DNA of 64,000 nucleotides from Sporosarcina ureae (GTDB lineage: Bacteria > Bacillota > Bacilli > Bacillales_A > Planococcaceae), in contig NZ_CP015207.1 in the NCBI RefSeq assembly GCF_002101375.1, positions 920,001-984,000 on the forward strand. The letters run 5' to 3'. Below are positions 28,157 through 37,088 of the stretch, in pieces; within the stretch, counting starts at the first letter, position 1; each line of letters opens with the position of its first letter. A program made the translations under genes and the position numbers. The notes below the pieces were generated by a model. It saw only the letters and a program-made list of their open reading frames with translations, searched no databases and was not told the DNA's origin.

Positions 28157-28235
28157 GGCGTTTCAGATTGAACATTTACAACAAAAAAGCCATCACAAGA
28201 AGCCGTAGCGGTACGGCTCCTTAGATCGCTTCTTA

Positions 28236-29003
28236 TTACTTCAGCCAATCTGCAAGTGAATGCAGCAAATAAGTAGGTGGTTGTGCCTTCTTTAACACTT
28301 CTTCCATAGGTGTGACGCCGGTTGCGACATACGCCGTATCTATACCATAGCGAATACCCGCCATGATGTCCGTATCATAATTATCGCCGATCAGAAGCAT
28401 TTCTTCTTTCTCGTACCCACCTTGCTGTCGGATGAACTCCAGCATATGCGGCTCTGGTTTTCCTACGATAAGCGGCTTCGTATCAGTCGCCGCTTCCATC
28501 AACTTTAGAAAAGAACCGTTAGCTGGTACTAGTCCTTTTTCGGTAGGGAATTTGATATCTTGATTGGTACCTAAGAAATGGGCACCGTTACGTATCGCCA
28601 GACAAGCATCCGCAAGTTTATCGTATGTAATCTGACGATCGAGTCCCATTAACACCACATCAGGATTCGTCGTAGTGATTGTGATATTTTCAAGTTCCAA
28701 CGCTTCACGCAATCCTTCTTCACCAATCATCATGACGTGGGCGCCATCATAATGCAGTTTGCAATAACGAGCCAGTGTGGTAGCTGAATTTATGATGAAA
28801 TCCGTTTCTGTCCTCACTCCAAAACCAGCTAGTTTCTTCTGTTGCGCAGTGCGTGTCAAGGCAGCGTTATTCGTAATGAAATACGTCCCCTTACCTCCAG
28901 CTTGGCATGCTGCAACGTAATCTACAGCTTCTTGGATCGGTTCACTACCGCGATACATCGTGCCATCCAAATCGAAGCAATACGCGTTATATCGGCCCAT
29001 CAT
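28236..29003 (-). CDS. yutF: HAD-family phosphatase, YutF/NagD type
   Basis: 255 aa HAD subclass IIA hydrolase. Nucleophile and acid Asp in CFDLDGTMYRG, threonine motif FITNNAALTR, Lys in VGKPEPHMLEF, and acidic motif LLIGDNYDTDI. Cytosolic sugar- or nucleotide-phosphate phosphatase; the exact substrate cannot be read off. It overlaps the upstream yutE by 4 bases, so it is in the lipA-yutD-yutE-yutF run. Confidence 0.88.
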   Translation of the reverse strand: MMGRYNAYCFDLDGTMYRGSEPIQEAVDYVAACQAGGKGTYFITNNAALTRTAQQKKLAGFGVRTETDFIINSATTLARYCKLHYDGAHVMMIGEEGLREALELENITITTTNPDVVLMGLDRQITYDKLADACLAIRNGAHFLGTNQDIKFPTEKGLVPANGSFLKLMEAATDTKPLIVGKPEPHMLEFIRQQGGYEKEEMLLIGDNYDTDIMAGIRYGIDTAYVATGVTPMEEVLKKAQPPTYLLHSLADWLK

Positions 29004-29446
29004 TCTGTTGGAAGAAACGCCGAAACTGGACCTAATTCATTCGTTAAGTAGTCTCGAACTTGTCCTGGGAATTGTTGTAGTTCATTAAGCGTTTCTCGAA
29101 TGGATAGGACTACTTTATCTGCATCGACTTCCACGAATTGGCGGACAATCATTGGACGTAATGAAATAAAAGCTTTTAATGGAATAGCTTGTTCAGATTT
29201 TATCACTTTTTCATCTTCAAGAATATCGATAATATCGTCGTAACTTCCAGGATCACGCATGATGAATCCGTCGATCATAGAATTTCCTACGTCAATGATT
29301 CCTTCAATCAAGCCATGTGCAATTCGTTCTAAAGCCAACTTATTTATATCGCTTTGAAGCCAGTTCGTTTCCTTTTCAAAAATATCGATTAACTGCTCCA
29401 TATACACTAACGTTTTATTGATTTGATTTTGATCTACAAAATACAT
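29000..29446 (-). CDS. yutE: YutE-like DUF86 protein
   Basis: 148 aa from the ATG at 29446 (AGGAGGAAGAAC upstream). All-helical DUF86/HepT-like fold with LALERIAHGLIEGIIDVGN as the family block. No nucleotidyltransferase antitoxin gene lies beside it, so a HepT-MntA toxin-antitoxin role is unlikely. Function unknown; 4-base overlap with yutF. Confidence 0.75.
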   Translation of the reverse strand: MYFVDQNQINKTLVYMEQLIDIFEKETNWLQSDINKLALERIAHGLIEGIIDVGNSMIDGFIMRDPGSYDDIIDILEDEKVIKSEQAIPLKAFISLRPMIVRQFVEVDADKVVLSIRETLNELQQFPGQVRDYLTNELGPVSAFLPTE

Positions 29447-29507
29447 AATGTTCTTCCTCCTCATATACTTCATACTTCTATCTTACCATATTTATTGTAA
29501 AACGAAT

Positions 29508-29539
29508 GAAAGCCCCGAGCAAATTTGCCCGAAGCTTTC
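29508..29539. terminator. Hairpin between yutD and yutE
   Basis: GAAAGC...CGAGCAAATTTGCCCG...GCTTTC folds into a long interrupted stem, 5 bases after the yutD stop. The T-run is modest, so it may only attenuate transcription into yutE. Confidence 0.55.
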
Positions 29540-29543
29540 ATTT

Positions 29544-29915
29544 TTATTGTTCTATTTTTGGAGTAGATGCCGTTTCAGGTGCTGCTTCGGCTACAGCTTC
29601 CACTTCTGTTTGTTCTGCTTTTACTTTCCCAATCTTTTTCAAGATAAAATAAGCACAACCGAAATTACAGTATTCATAAATATAATCTTGGACAGTGCTG
29701 ATTTTCGTTTCATACGTAGATTTGGAATTACGGTCTTCGAAAAAGCCTTTTAATCGTAATTGTCCATATCCCCAGTCACCCAAAATAAAGTCATACTTTA
29801 GCAGTACTTCGCTAAAGCGTTCGTTCAAGGCTTCTTCATTAAACCCATCGCGAAACTCTTCTGCAATTTCATACTGCATATTCTCTAAAATAACCATTCT
29901 CTGCTTCACTTCCAT
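29544..29915 (-). CDS. yutD: YutD-like protein (DUF1027)
   Basis: 123 aa. Family core is ALNERFSEVLLKYDFILGDW followed by GYGQLRLKGFF and YEYCNFGCAYFILKK, plus an Ala/Glu-rich tail. Function unknown. Its ATG directly abuts the lipA stop (TAAATG), so translation is probably coupled. Confidence 0.82.
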   Translation of the reverse strand: MEVKQRMVILENMQYEIAEEFRDGFNEEALNERFSEVLLKYDFILGDWGYGQLRLKGFFEDRNSKSTYETKISTVQDYIYEYCNFGCAYFILKKIGKVKAEQTEVEAVAEAAPETASTPKIEQ

Positions 29916-30881
29916 TTAACTGCTCGCTTGTCCTTCAAGTTTCAGCAGTTCGTCACCTTGGCGCTGTTTTTCTTTAGCCGAAGCATTAACTTGCTCGTCT
30001 GCGTGGTAACTTGAACGCACAAGCGGCCCCGCCTCACAATGAGAGAACCCTTTAGACATTGCGATTTTACGCAATTCACCAAACTCATCAGGCGAATAAT
30101 ATTTTACCACTTTAGCGTGTTTTTTTGTTGGTTGCAAGTATTGACCAATTGTCATGATATCTACGTTGTGTGCACGAAGATCATCCATTGTCTCAATAAT
30201 TTCTTCCACTGTCTCTCCGAGTCCTACCATTAAGGAAGATTTCGTCGGGATCTCAGGATACATGTTTTTTGCACGTTGAAGTAATTCCAGTGAACGATCA
30301 TATGTTGCACGCGCACGAATTCTCGGAGTTAACCGGCGTACTGTTTCGATATTATGATTGAGGATATCTGGTTTTGCATCCATCAGACGTTGCAAGTTTT
30401 CTATGTCTCCACCCATATCCGATGGCAGTACTTCAATAGAAGTAAATGGATTTTTCCTGCGAATCGCACGAATGGTTTCCGCGAAAATCGTAGATCCCCC
30501 ATCCTTCAAGTCGTCACGTGCTACAGCTGTGACAACGGCATGTTTCAAATTCATCAATTCAACTGATTCTGCTACGCGTTCCGGTTCAGCGGTGTCAAGT
30601 TCGTTAGGTAAACCTGTTTTAACTGCACAGAAACGACATGCCCGTGTACACACAGCCCCTAAGATCATAAAAGTAGCTGTACGTCGCTCTCCCCAACACT
30701 CGTGAATGTTCGGACAACGTGCTTCCTCACATACGGTATTCAAGTTTTTTTCGCGCATTAATTTCTTTAAACCTGTATAGTTCTCATTGGTGTTTAGCTT
30801 AATTTTCAGCCAATCCGGCTTTCTAACATGCTCAGATTTTCTTCCTGTTTCAGGTTTGCATGACAACGCTACCGACTCCAT
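29916..30881 (-). CDS. lipA: Lipoyl synthase LipA
   Basis: 321 aa radical-SAM enzyme that inserts two sulfurs into octanoyl groups on proteins such as GcvH and E2 subunits. Both cluster sites are visible: auxiliary cluster [12 protein letters not shown] and radical-[11 protein letters not shown]. The RSSYHADEQ tail carries the conserved RSS. The N-terminus is ~10-15 residues longer than I expect and the ATG at 30881 has a weak ribosome site; an in-frame TTG five codons in is an alternative. GcvH is encoded 23 kb away. Confidence 0.95.
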   Translation of the reverse strand: MESVALSCKPETGRKSEHVRKPDWLKIKLNTNENYTGLKKLMREKNLNTVCEEARCPNIHECWGERRTATFMILGAVCTRACRFCAVKTGLPNELDTAEPERVAESVELMNLKHAVVTAVARDDLKDGGSTIFAETIRAIRRKNPFTSIEVLPSDMGGDIENLQRLMDAKPDILNHNIETVRRLTPRIRARATYDRSLELLQRAKNMYPEIPTKSSLMVGLGETVEEIIETMDDLRAHNVDIMTIGQYLQPTKKHAKVVKYYSPDEFGELRKIAMSKGFSHCEAGPLVRSSYHADEQVNASAKEKQRQGDELLKLEGQASS

Positions 30882-31030
30882 TCTGTTGATAGATTCTACT
30901 CATGTCAATGTAACATAAATTCAGATAACCTTCAATTATAGACAGCATTTGATATGCACTATAAAGACGAATTCTGCTAGAATAGCCCCACTGGTGAAAC
31001 AACTGAAAGGAGCTCATGCCAACTCACAAC

Positions 31031-31069
31031 AAAAAAAACACTTGCAACCAAATGTCCGGTTACAAGTGT
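31031..31069 (-). terminator. Terminator after the NSS transporter/MetS pair
   Basis: On the minus strand ACACTTGTAACC pairs with GGTTGCAAGTGT, followed by TTTTTTTT, just past the metS-like stop. Confidence 0.9.
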
Positions 31070-31079
31070 CCATCGTTTA

Positions 31080-31214
31080 CTATTCGATTTTGAATTTCTT
31101 TCGAAACTTACTGAGGATCGTAGCGTAAAAGATGCTAATAAATAGACCGCCCCAGATGATGGTCACACCGAGTAGCATCATGAGAATTGCAGAGCCGCTC
31201 ATTCCTGTATCCAT
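31080..31214 (-). CDS. metS: MetS-type 44-aa small subunit of an NSS transporter
   Basis: 44 aa: MDTGMSGSAILMMLLGVTII, then WGGLFISIFY and a basic end (KFRKKFKIE). One transmembrane helix, then a positive cytoplasmic tail. Its ATG directly follows the TAA of the upstream NSS gene, with AGGGGGGC as ribosome site; a strong terminator follows. This matches MetS-type small subunits that accompany NSS methionine/alanine importers (MetP-MetS of Corynebacterium). The gene is short enough to be missed by annotation cut-offs. Confidence 0.82.
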   Translation of the reverse strand: MDTGMSGSAILMMLLGVTIIWGGLFISIFYATILSKFRKKFKIE

Positions 31215-32735
31215 TTATAGCCCCCCTTTATCTTCTTCATAATCTGATACGATTCTTGTGTTGTCTTTCCATTTTAATGAGGTGAAAACGATCGACATCA
31301 CGAATGCGCCAATTGCTACCGGCCAGCCAATCGTCCATAAGAACGATGTAGGATATCCTTCATAGTTTTCTGCAATATTGTCTTTAATCAGGAAGAATAA
31401 CATCGTACCCAATACTAACGGTGTGATGAATGATAACGATACTTTCCACCACCAGCCAAGACGAATATCTGATACTGCATTCGCATGCTGTTCGAATAAT
31501 CCGAGTTTTCTGAACACCCAAGCTAGTAAGATAACTTCCACTAAACCGATGACTGCGATACCAAATTGGTTGATGAAGTAATCTGCCACGTCTAGGAAGT
31601 ATAACCCCCCGTTCGTTGCATACAGCATGGAGATGACTGCTGACAGTCCAATACCGATCGTCACCGAGCGACGTCTTGAAATATTGAATTTATCTGACAT
31701 ACCTGCAATGTACGTTTCACAAATCGAGATGAGTGATGTGATACCAGCTAGTGTCAGTGACAGAAAGAAGAATGCACCGAACAGGCCATTTAATCCTGGC
31801 ATTTGATTAATAATTTCAGGGAATACGACGAATGCAAGCCCTACACCTGCAGTAGCAACGTCTGCTACATCTACTCCTTGATTTGTTGCCATGAATCCTA
31901 GTACGGCAAACACTCCGATACCTGCCAATAACTCGACAGAAGAGTTGGCAAAACCTGTAATAAAGGCGTTATTTGTAATATCCGATTTCTTCGGTAAATA
32001 ACTAGAATACGTGATCATAATTGCAAACGCGATCGATAAACTAAAGAAGATATGTCCATACGCTGCAACCCATACACGGGGGTTCAGTAATTTATCGACA
32101 TCTGGTTTAAAGAACGCATCCAGTCCAATCATGGCTCCATCAAGTGTGATGGCGCGGATGACGACAAATAAGAAGAGTAGGAAAAGAACAGGAATAAATA
32201 TCCGATTCGCCAACTCAATCCCTTTCTTGACTCCGCCAATTAAGATGATGTAACAAATCACCCAGACAAGGAGCAATGGTAGTACTACGCCTCCAACGAG
32301 TCCTCCAACTTCCCCAGGGTTATCGGCTAAGCTCAGAACGTCTCCAAAGAAGAATCCTTCCGGGTCTTTTCCCCACGATAAACTAAATGAGTAGACGGTA
32401 TATTTCATGGCCCATGCAATGATTACGGCATAATAGGTAGAAATAACGAAGGATACAAAAATCCCCCACCAGCCTAGAAACTCAGCTTTTTTTCCATTCA
32501 GACGGAAGAATGAAAGAGGAGCTGATCCACGGTATTTATGACCAATCGTGAATTCCATGATCAGAATCGGAATACCTGCTGTTAAAAGTGCAAATAAGTA
32601 CGGGATAAAAAATGCGCCGCCGCCATTTTCATAAGCGACATAAGGAAAGCGCCAAATGTTTCCGAGTCCTACAGCCGATCCCACCGCAGCTAGTATAAAA
32701 CCTGCTCTCGTTCCCCACTGTGAACGATTCTCCAT
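31215..32735 (-). CDS. Sodium-dependent amino-acid transporter, NSS family
   Basis: 506 aa, ~12 transmembrane segments. The N-terminal NSS signature is WGTRAGFILAAVGSAVGLGN followed by IWRFPYVAYENGGGAF, with Na+ and substrate contacts in TM1. TM6-like segment FSLSIAFAIMITYSSYLP. Imports an amino acid with Na+; the adjacent MetS-type subunit suggests methionine and/or alanine, by analogy with MetP. No regulatory RNA is visible in the 160-base upstream gap. Confidence 0.88.
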   Translation of the reverse strand: MENRSQWGTRAGFILAAVGSAVGLGNIWRFPYVAYENGGGAFFIPYLFALLTAGIPILIMEFTIGHKYRGSAPLSFFRLNGKKAEFLGWWGIFVSFVISTYYAVIIAWAMKYTVYSFSLSWGKDPEGFFFGDVLSLADNPGEVGGLVGGVVLPLLLVWVICYIILIGGVKKGIELANRIFIPVLFLLFLFVVIRAITLDGAMIGLDAFFKPDVDKLLNPRVWVAAYGHIFFSLSIAFAIMITYSSYLPKKSDITNNAFITGFANSSVELLAGIGVFAVLGFMATNQGVDVADVATAGVGLAFVVFPEIINQMPGLNGLFGAFFFLSLTLAGITSLISICETYIAGMSDKFNISRRRSVTIGIGLSAVISMLYATNGGLYFLDVADYFINQFGIAVIGLVEVILLAWVFRKLGLFEQHANAVSDIRLGWWWKVSLSFITPLVLGTMLFFLIKDNIAENYEGYPTSFLWTIGWPVAIGAFVMSIVFTSLKWKDNTRIVSDYEEDKGGL

Positions 32736-32895
32736 ACAACTTCACCTCTCTTTTGTTATTTTACAAAACTTTCACCATTCAATTTATTCTGACAACTTTA
32801 GTTCTGTATATTTAGTATAAACAGCCCAATTAGAGATGTCAAAACAAATTTAGACTAAGAATGAAGTAATTATCACTCTTAGTCTAAAAGGGAAA

Positions 32896-34464
32896 CTATG
32901 CTATTTGTTCTGAACGTTTCTTACCTTTGGTGCTCAAATACGTAAATAAAACTATCAGAGTAATAATAACAGCTACTAAACCGATCCAGACAGAACCAGT
33001 CACTCCGAGAACGATGTACCCAATTGCAGCTACACCAGCTGCGACAAGCGCATAAGGTAACTGTGTGGATACGTGATCCATATGGTTACAACCCGCTCCA
33101 GTAGAAGAAAGTATAGTCGTATCAGAAATCGGTGAACAGTGATCACCAAATACCGCGCCTGCAAGTACTGCCGCCAATGCCGGTAATAATAATTCAGGTG
33201 CTGCATTGACCATGATCGTACCCGCAATTGGCATTAAAATACCGAAAGAACCCCATGAAGTGCCTGTCGAGAACGCCATTAATCCTGCTAATACGAAGAT
33301 CAATACCGGAAGGAAAGTGACAGGAATATTCATACGCTCTACCATCGTAGAAAGGAATAGACCTGTATCGAGGGAAGCGATTAGTTCAGTCAATCCCCAA
33401 GCGAAAATCAAAATAAGAATAGCAGGCATCATCGCTCTCACTCCGCTAATCAATGCACGGCCCATCCATGATACACTTGCAGTTTCGTTCTTTTTCATTT
33501 GTAGAATATATAACAACATAGCTAGCAAAGTAGCTGTAACACCACCAATTACTAGAGAGAACGGTACATCAGTATTTTCAAATATTGCCCAAATATCGAA
33601 AACGCCTGCTTCTTTATAGCCCGTGAAAATCATCATGCCGAGTGTCACCGCAATTAACGTCAAGATCGGCGCAACCAAATCGCGAACTTTTCCATGCGTA
33701 TGCTCAGGGAATTCTTCTTTCAACTGACCTGGGATTTCTTTACTTGGGTCATATAGTTCACCTTTGTTCATGGCGCGATCTTCATGCTTCTTCATCTCAA
33801 AGAAGTCATTATTCGTCCAAGCAAAGAAGAAGACCATGGACAATGTCGCAATGACATAGAAGTTCATCGGCGCCATCAAAACGAATGCAGTTAATGGTGA
33901 ATAGCTCACCGCTGCCGTCGTACCTAAAATAAGCGCAAGTTGTCCAATCAAGAATGCGCCCCAGCTTGAGATGGGCGACACAACACAGATGGGTGCCGAC
34001 GTAGAGTCGATGAAATAGGCCAATTTCGCACGAGAGATTTTGTGCTGATCTGTAATTGGTCTTGCAATTTGTCCAACTGCCAAAGCATTGAAATAGTCAT
34101 CCACAAAAATTGCAATCCCAAGCCCCATCGTCAACAGCTTGGCTCCACGTTTTGTACGGATACGCGTAACTGCCCAGCGCGCAAATGCAGCGCTTCCTCC
34201 AGATAGACTGACGAATGCCGTAATGACACCTAGTAATAATAGAAATAGCATAATAAATATATTGTATGTATTAAGCCCGCCATCCCAAAATGAAACTGTC
34301 ATGGCCTTCCATATACCTTTCAGTGTCTCAAATGGAGCAAAGTTCGCTAAAAGTAAAGCCGCTGTAACAATTCCCGCTCCTAATGATAATAATACTCTCC
34401 TTGTCACTAACACCATCACGATGGCGATAATAGGAGGCAAAATAGAGACCCATGTTCCGATCAT
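32896..34464 (-). CDS. lysW: NhaC-family transporter under lysine riboswitch, probable lysine transporter
   Basis: 522 aa with ~12 hydrophobic segments of the NhaC Na+/H+ antiporter superfamily (IFVDDYFNALAVGQIARPIT; FGDHCSPISDTTILSSTGAG). AGGAGGAATTACA precedes the ATG. The leader carries a lysine riboswitch plus terminator, so expression should fall when lysine is abundant. NhaC-superfamily genes behind lysine riboswitches have been proposed as lysine transporters (LysW). Lysine import, rather than bulk Na+ extrusion, is therefore the best guess. Family confident; substrate inferred from regulation. Confidence 0.82.
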   Translation of the reverse strand: MIGTWVSILPPIIAIVMVLVTRRVLLSLGAGIVTAALLLANFAPFETLKGIWKAMTVSFWDGGLNTYNIFIMLFLLLLGVITAFVSLSGGSAAFARWAVTRIRTKRGAKLLTMGLGIAIFVDDYFNALAVGQIARPITDQHKISRAKLAYFIDSTSAPICVVSPISSWGAFLIGQLALILGTTAAVSYSPLTAFVLMAPMNFYVIATLSMVFFFAWTNNDFFEMKKHEDRAMNKGELYDPSKEIPGQLKEEFPEHTHGKVRDLVAPILTLIAVTLGMMIFTGYKEAGVFDIWAIFENTDVPFSLVIGGVTATLLAMLLYILQMKKNETASVSWMGRALISGVRAMMPAILILIFAWGLTELIASLDTGLFLSTMVERMNIPVTFLPVLIFVLAGLMAFSTGTSWGSFGILMPIAGTIMVNAAPELLLPALAAVLAGAVFGDHCSPISDTTILSSTGAGCNHMDHVSTQLPYALVAAGVAAIGYIVLGVTGSVWIGLVAVIITLIVLFTYLSTKGKKRSEQIA

Positions 34465-34566
34465 TGTAATTCCTCCTCTTTCTAGTTGCTAGATGATATC
34501 GAAATGCAGAAGATCTTTCGAAGAGTGGAAAGCAGATACTATCTTGTAATTCCAAAATTTCCCGAT

Positions 34567-34611
34567 AAAAAAGCCAACCCCACAGGCAGTAGCATACGTG
34601 TAGGAGTCGGC
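34567..34611 (-). terminator. Riboswitch-controlled terminator before lysW
   Basis: GCCGACTCCTACACG pairs imperfectly with CTGCCTGTGGGGTTGGC on the minus strand, ending in GGCTTTTTT. It lies between the lysine aptamer and the start codon. Confidence 0.8.
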
Positions 34612-34659
34612 CAGTCAATTGGTCAAAGCAAAGTATTGAATAAATCGCAGTACAATTGG

Positions 34660-34830
34660 CAACTGTAGCTCTCCATACATTTATCGCTGTATGACAGTGT
34701 CATTCCTCTTCGAAATGACCCCAACTTGAGAAGTTGACTCTTCTCAAACTTCGGCATTGCCTCCTTTCGCTCGCGGTCATAGATGTCACTCTCTCGCCAG
34801 GTACTCATAAACAATGCAGCCTCTACGTAA
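34660..34830 (-). promoter_or_regulatory. Lysine riboswitch (L box)
   Basis: Read on the minus strand the leader has, in order, the conserved pieces of the lysine aptamer: GTAGAGGCTGC, TATGAGTA, GAAAGGAGGCAATGCCGAAG, a hairpin around GTTGGGGTC...ATGACACTG, and CATACAGC...GTATGGAGAGCTAC closing P1 against GTAG at the 5' end. A terminator follows at the expected distance. By analogy, bound lysine favours the terminator and shuts off the downstream transporter. Confidence 0.85.
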
Positions 34831-34888
34831 GTCTCGATATTCTTCTATACTTAGTGTAGCAATAATCGACATTGTTCACAACACCCAT

Positions 34889-35656
34889 TTACTCCGTCTT
34901 CTCAAGTGGGACTTCGATTTGTGCTGGCGTTTGCTCTCCTTTCGAATAGATTTGAGGTACTTTCCCTCTAATTAATCCCATTGCGATAGGAATTTCCTGT
35001 TCTACGACACTCTTACTTGTCGCTAGCGGAACTATGATTTGTACATTCACTTGCAACATCAGATTCACTTCTACATACGCATTGTTAATGCCGAATTCCC
35101 GTATATTTGTTTCAACGTTCGCATGTACATCACCCACGACATGAAAACGTATAGGGATTTTCGGTCCCAAGTTACCGATTAGCGGTATATTCGTCGCTTG
35201 CCCAAGTGGAACGAAGAACACGATACCTTGTTCTTTTTGCATGCGATCTGGATTATACTCGAGATCTCCGAGTGGCGGTAACATATCCAAATCTCCGCCT
35301 TCAGCACGCTCTAGATGATCTTCTACGAGTTGATGAATTTCTGACATGACTTGGCTGATGATTTCTGCGTTAAATTTAGTCGTCACCGTATCTGTCGTAT
35401 TATCGGGAATATTTTCGATAATTTCATTAACATCGTAGACACTCGTGGACCGATTTTTAATAGCTTGACTGATAACGTGACTAGCTATTTTCTGCGTTTG
35501 CACTTCGGCATATTGTGTATAGATTGGCGTTAACTGTTTATTGACCGTATAGAAAAATATCGCCACTCCCACCAAAATAGTCGGGATGACAAAGCGCAGT
35601 ATAGTTTTGCCATAATTAAATTTCTTTGGTCGTTTCTGATTCGTATAAAACCGCAT
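34889..35656 (-). CDS. yunB: Sporulation protein YunB
   Basis: 255 aa, close to B. subtilis YunB. One N-terminal transmembrane helix (about 20-42, FVIPTILVGVAIFFYTV) and a large extracytoplasmic domain with family segments (IPLIGNLGPKIPIRFHVVGD, then YVEVNLMLQVNVQIIVPLAT). In B. subtilis yunB is under sigma-E control in the mother cell and its loss reduces sporulation. Supports a spore-forming host. AGGAGGCG before ATG. Confidence 0.9.
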   Translation of the reverse strand: MRFYTNQKRPKKFNYGKTILRFVIPTILVGVAIFFYTVNKQLTPIYTQYAEVQTQKIASHVISQAIKNRSTSVYDVNEIIENIPDNTTDTVTTKFNAEIISQVMSEIHQLVEDHLERAEGGDLDMLPPLGDLEYNPDRMQKEQGIVFFVPLGQATNIPLIGNLGPKIPIRFHVVGDVHANVETNIREFGINNAYVEVNLMLQVNVQIIVPLATSKSVVEQEIPIAMGLIRGKVPQIYSKGEQTPAQIEVPLEKTE

Positions 35657-35703
35657 GAAAACGCCTCCTACTTCACATTATGCGAAATAAGAGGCGGACA
35701 TAA

Positions 35704-37083
35704 CTAGCGCTCATTGAAATATTTTCTTCCATACCAACCGAGAATATCGCGAATCATTTCTGGCATGATATATTCTTTTTTCGCTTCCTTTAATAACGGA
35801 TAGAAAAAGCCGAACGTGAACATATCAAGTGTGGCCAACGTATACATTTCACCAGGCTCCACCAAACGATTGCCTGCAAATAATTTTCCGTCCATGTTGC
35901 GGTATAAATGTTCATGTATCATGCTACCCATCAGCGTACCACGAAATCCTAAACCTCTTATCGGAAGTTCTGTCCACTTTGGATCAAGTGACTCCTCGTA
36001 GATCGTCAACAAATCAGCACCATCCAGATGGATAAGGCAGGGATTGATAGGGTGTGGCAATAAAGAATGCAAATCCCCTTTCGTCACCCACCCTTTACCT
36101 AAACTACCAAGGAAAATCCCTGCATTGAATAGCGCACAGTCGGCATCGAGATACGTAAGTAACGCGCGACCAAACAGCGACGATAATGGACTATCTCCTG
36201 TTAAGCGCTGTGATAATGGAGCAGGATTATAAAATACTGGAGCTTCTAGAGCCTCTTCTCCTTTAGCAAATAAGCTATTCACTTGTTCAATATCCGCTTC
36301 TGACATTTCCATCATCTGTGTTGGAAAAACCTCTGCTTTCATATGAACGACTTGACCTGTCATACGGTCTACATCAACTTGAACATGACCGACATAATGA
36401 CCAAACTTTTCTGCTGCCGCAAGTAATGTGTCATCGATCCATTCACCATGTTGTAATAAATGATGCGTGTGTGCACCTAAAATAACATCGATTTCCGGAC
36501 ATTGCGCAGCCAAAAGACGGTCTTCATTGATGCCTAAATGCGAAAGACAAACGATGACATCGCATTGCGGACGCAAGTTGCGTGCCATTTCCTGCAACGC
36601 CGTGTGCGGTTCGCCTACGCTCCAGCCAAGTTGTTCATAAAACGCGTAGTATGGCGCCGTGGCACCTATGACACCGACGCGCACACCTTCTGTAGTCTCA
36701 AATACCTTGGACGTTTTCGCCCAGTACGGCAGCTTACCATCCAGTTCAGTCAAGTTGCAGAGCATTACATCAAAATGCGCGTCTTCATATAATCTATTCA
36801 GCGCTTCCTTAGACATGGTGATTCCTTCATTATTGCCAATCGTTACTGCGTCATATCCTGCGTCGTTTAATAATTCGATATTTCCTTTACCTTCTGTTCC
36901 TTCGGTAAACGGATGTGACCGATCAATATGGTCTCCAATATCAAATAGAAAACAAGACTCCCCATTGGCTTCCGCTAGTTGCTTCCGCTTTTTAAGAAAG
37001 TGATGAATTTGCGGCCAATTTTCGAAATGACTATGGATGTCATTCGTATGATAAATATGAATCGTCGCTACTGTTTCCTTCAT
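35704..37083 (-). CDS. yunD: Metallophosphatase/5'-nucleotidase YunD
   Basis: 459 aa from the ATG at 37083; in-frame TTG codons at 37092 and 37098 are alternative starts. N-terminal calcineurin-like metallophosphatase domain: HTNDIHSHF, IGDHIDRSH (D with H), TIGNNEG, and GAHTHHLL as metal ligands. C-terminal 5'-nucleotidase domain (~300-430, ALFNAGIFLGSL). No signal peptide, so probably an intracellular member, as in B. subtilis. Substrate likely a nucleotide or UDP-sugar. 5' end overlaps or abuts the yunE stop. Confidence 0.85.
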   Translation of the reverse strand: MKETVATIHIYHTNDIHSHFENWPQIHHFLKKRKQLAEANGESCFLFDIGDHIDRSHPFTEGTEGKGNIELLNDAGYDAVTIGNNEGITMSKEALNRLYEDAHFDVMLCNLTELDGKLPYWAKTSKVFETTEGVRVGVIGATAPYYAFYEQLGWSVGEPHTALQEMARNLRPQCDVIVCLSHLGINEDRLLAAQCPEIDVILGAHTHHLLQHGEWIDDTLLAAAEKFGHYVGHVQVDVDRMTGQVVHMKAEVFPTQMMEMSEADIEQVNSLFAKGEEALEAPVFYNPAPLSQRLTGDSPLSSLFGRALLTYLDADCALFNAGIFLGSLGKGWVTKGDLHSLLPHPINPCLIHLDGADLLTIYEESLDPKWTELPIRGLGFRGTLMGSMIHEHLYRNMDGKLFAGNRLVEPGEMYTLATLDMFTFGFFYPLLKEAKKEYIMPEMIRDILGWYGRKYFNER

Positions 37084-37088
37084 ATGTG

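Noticed and set aside
29000-29446. HepT-type toxin-antitoxin system (DUF86)
   Set aside because: No MntA-like nucleotidyltransferase beside it; it is embedded in the lipA-yutD-yutE-yutF run.
34623-34814. 63-codon minus-strand frame before the NhaC-type gene
   Set aside because: It lies entirely within the lysine riboswitch.
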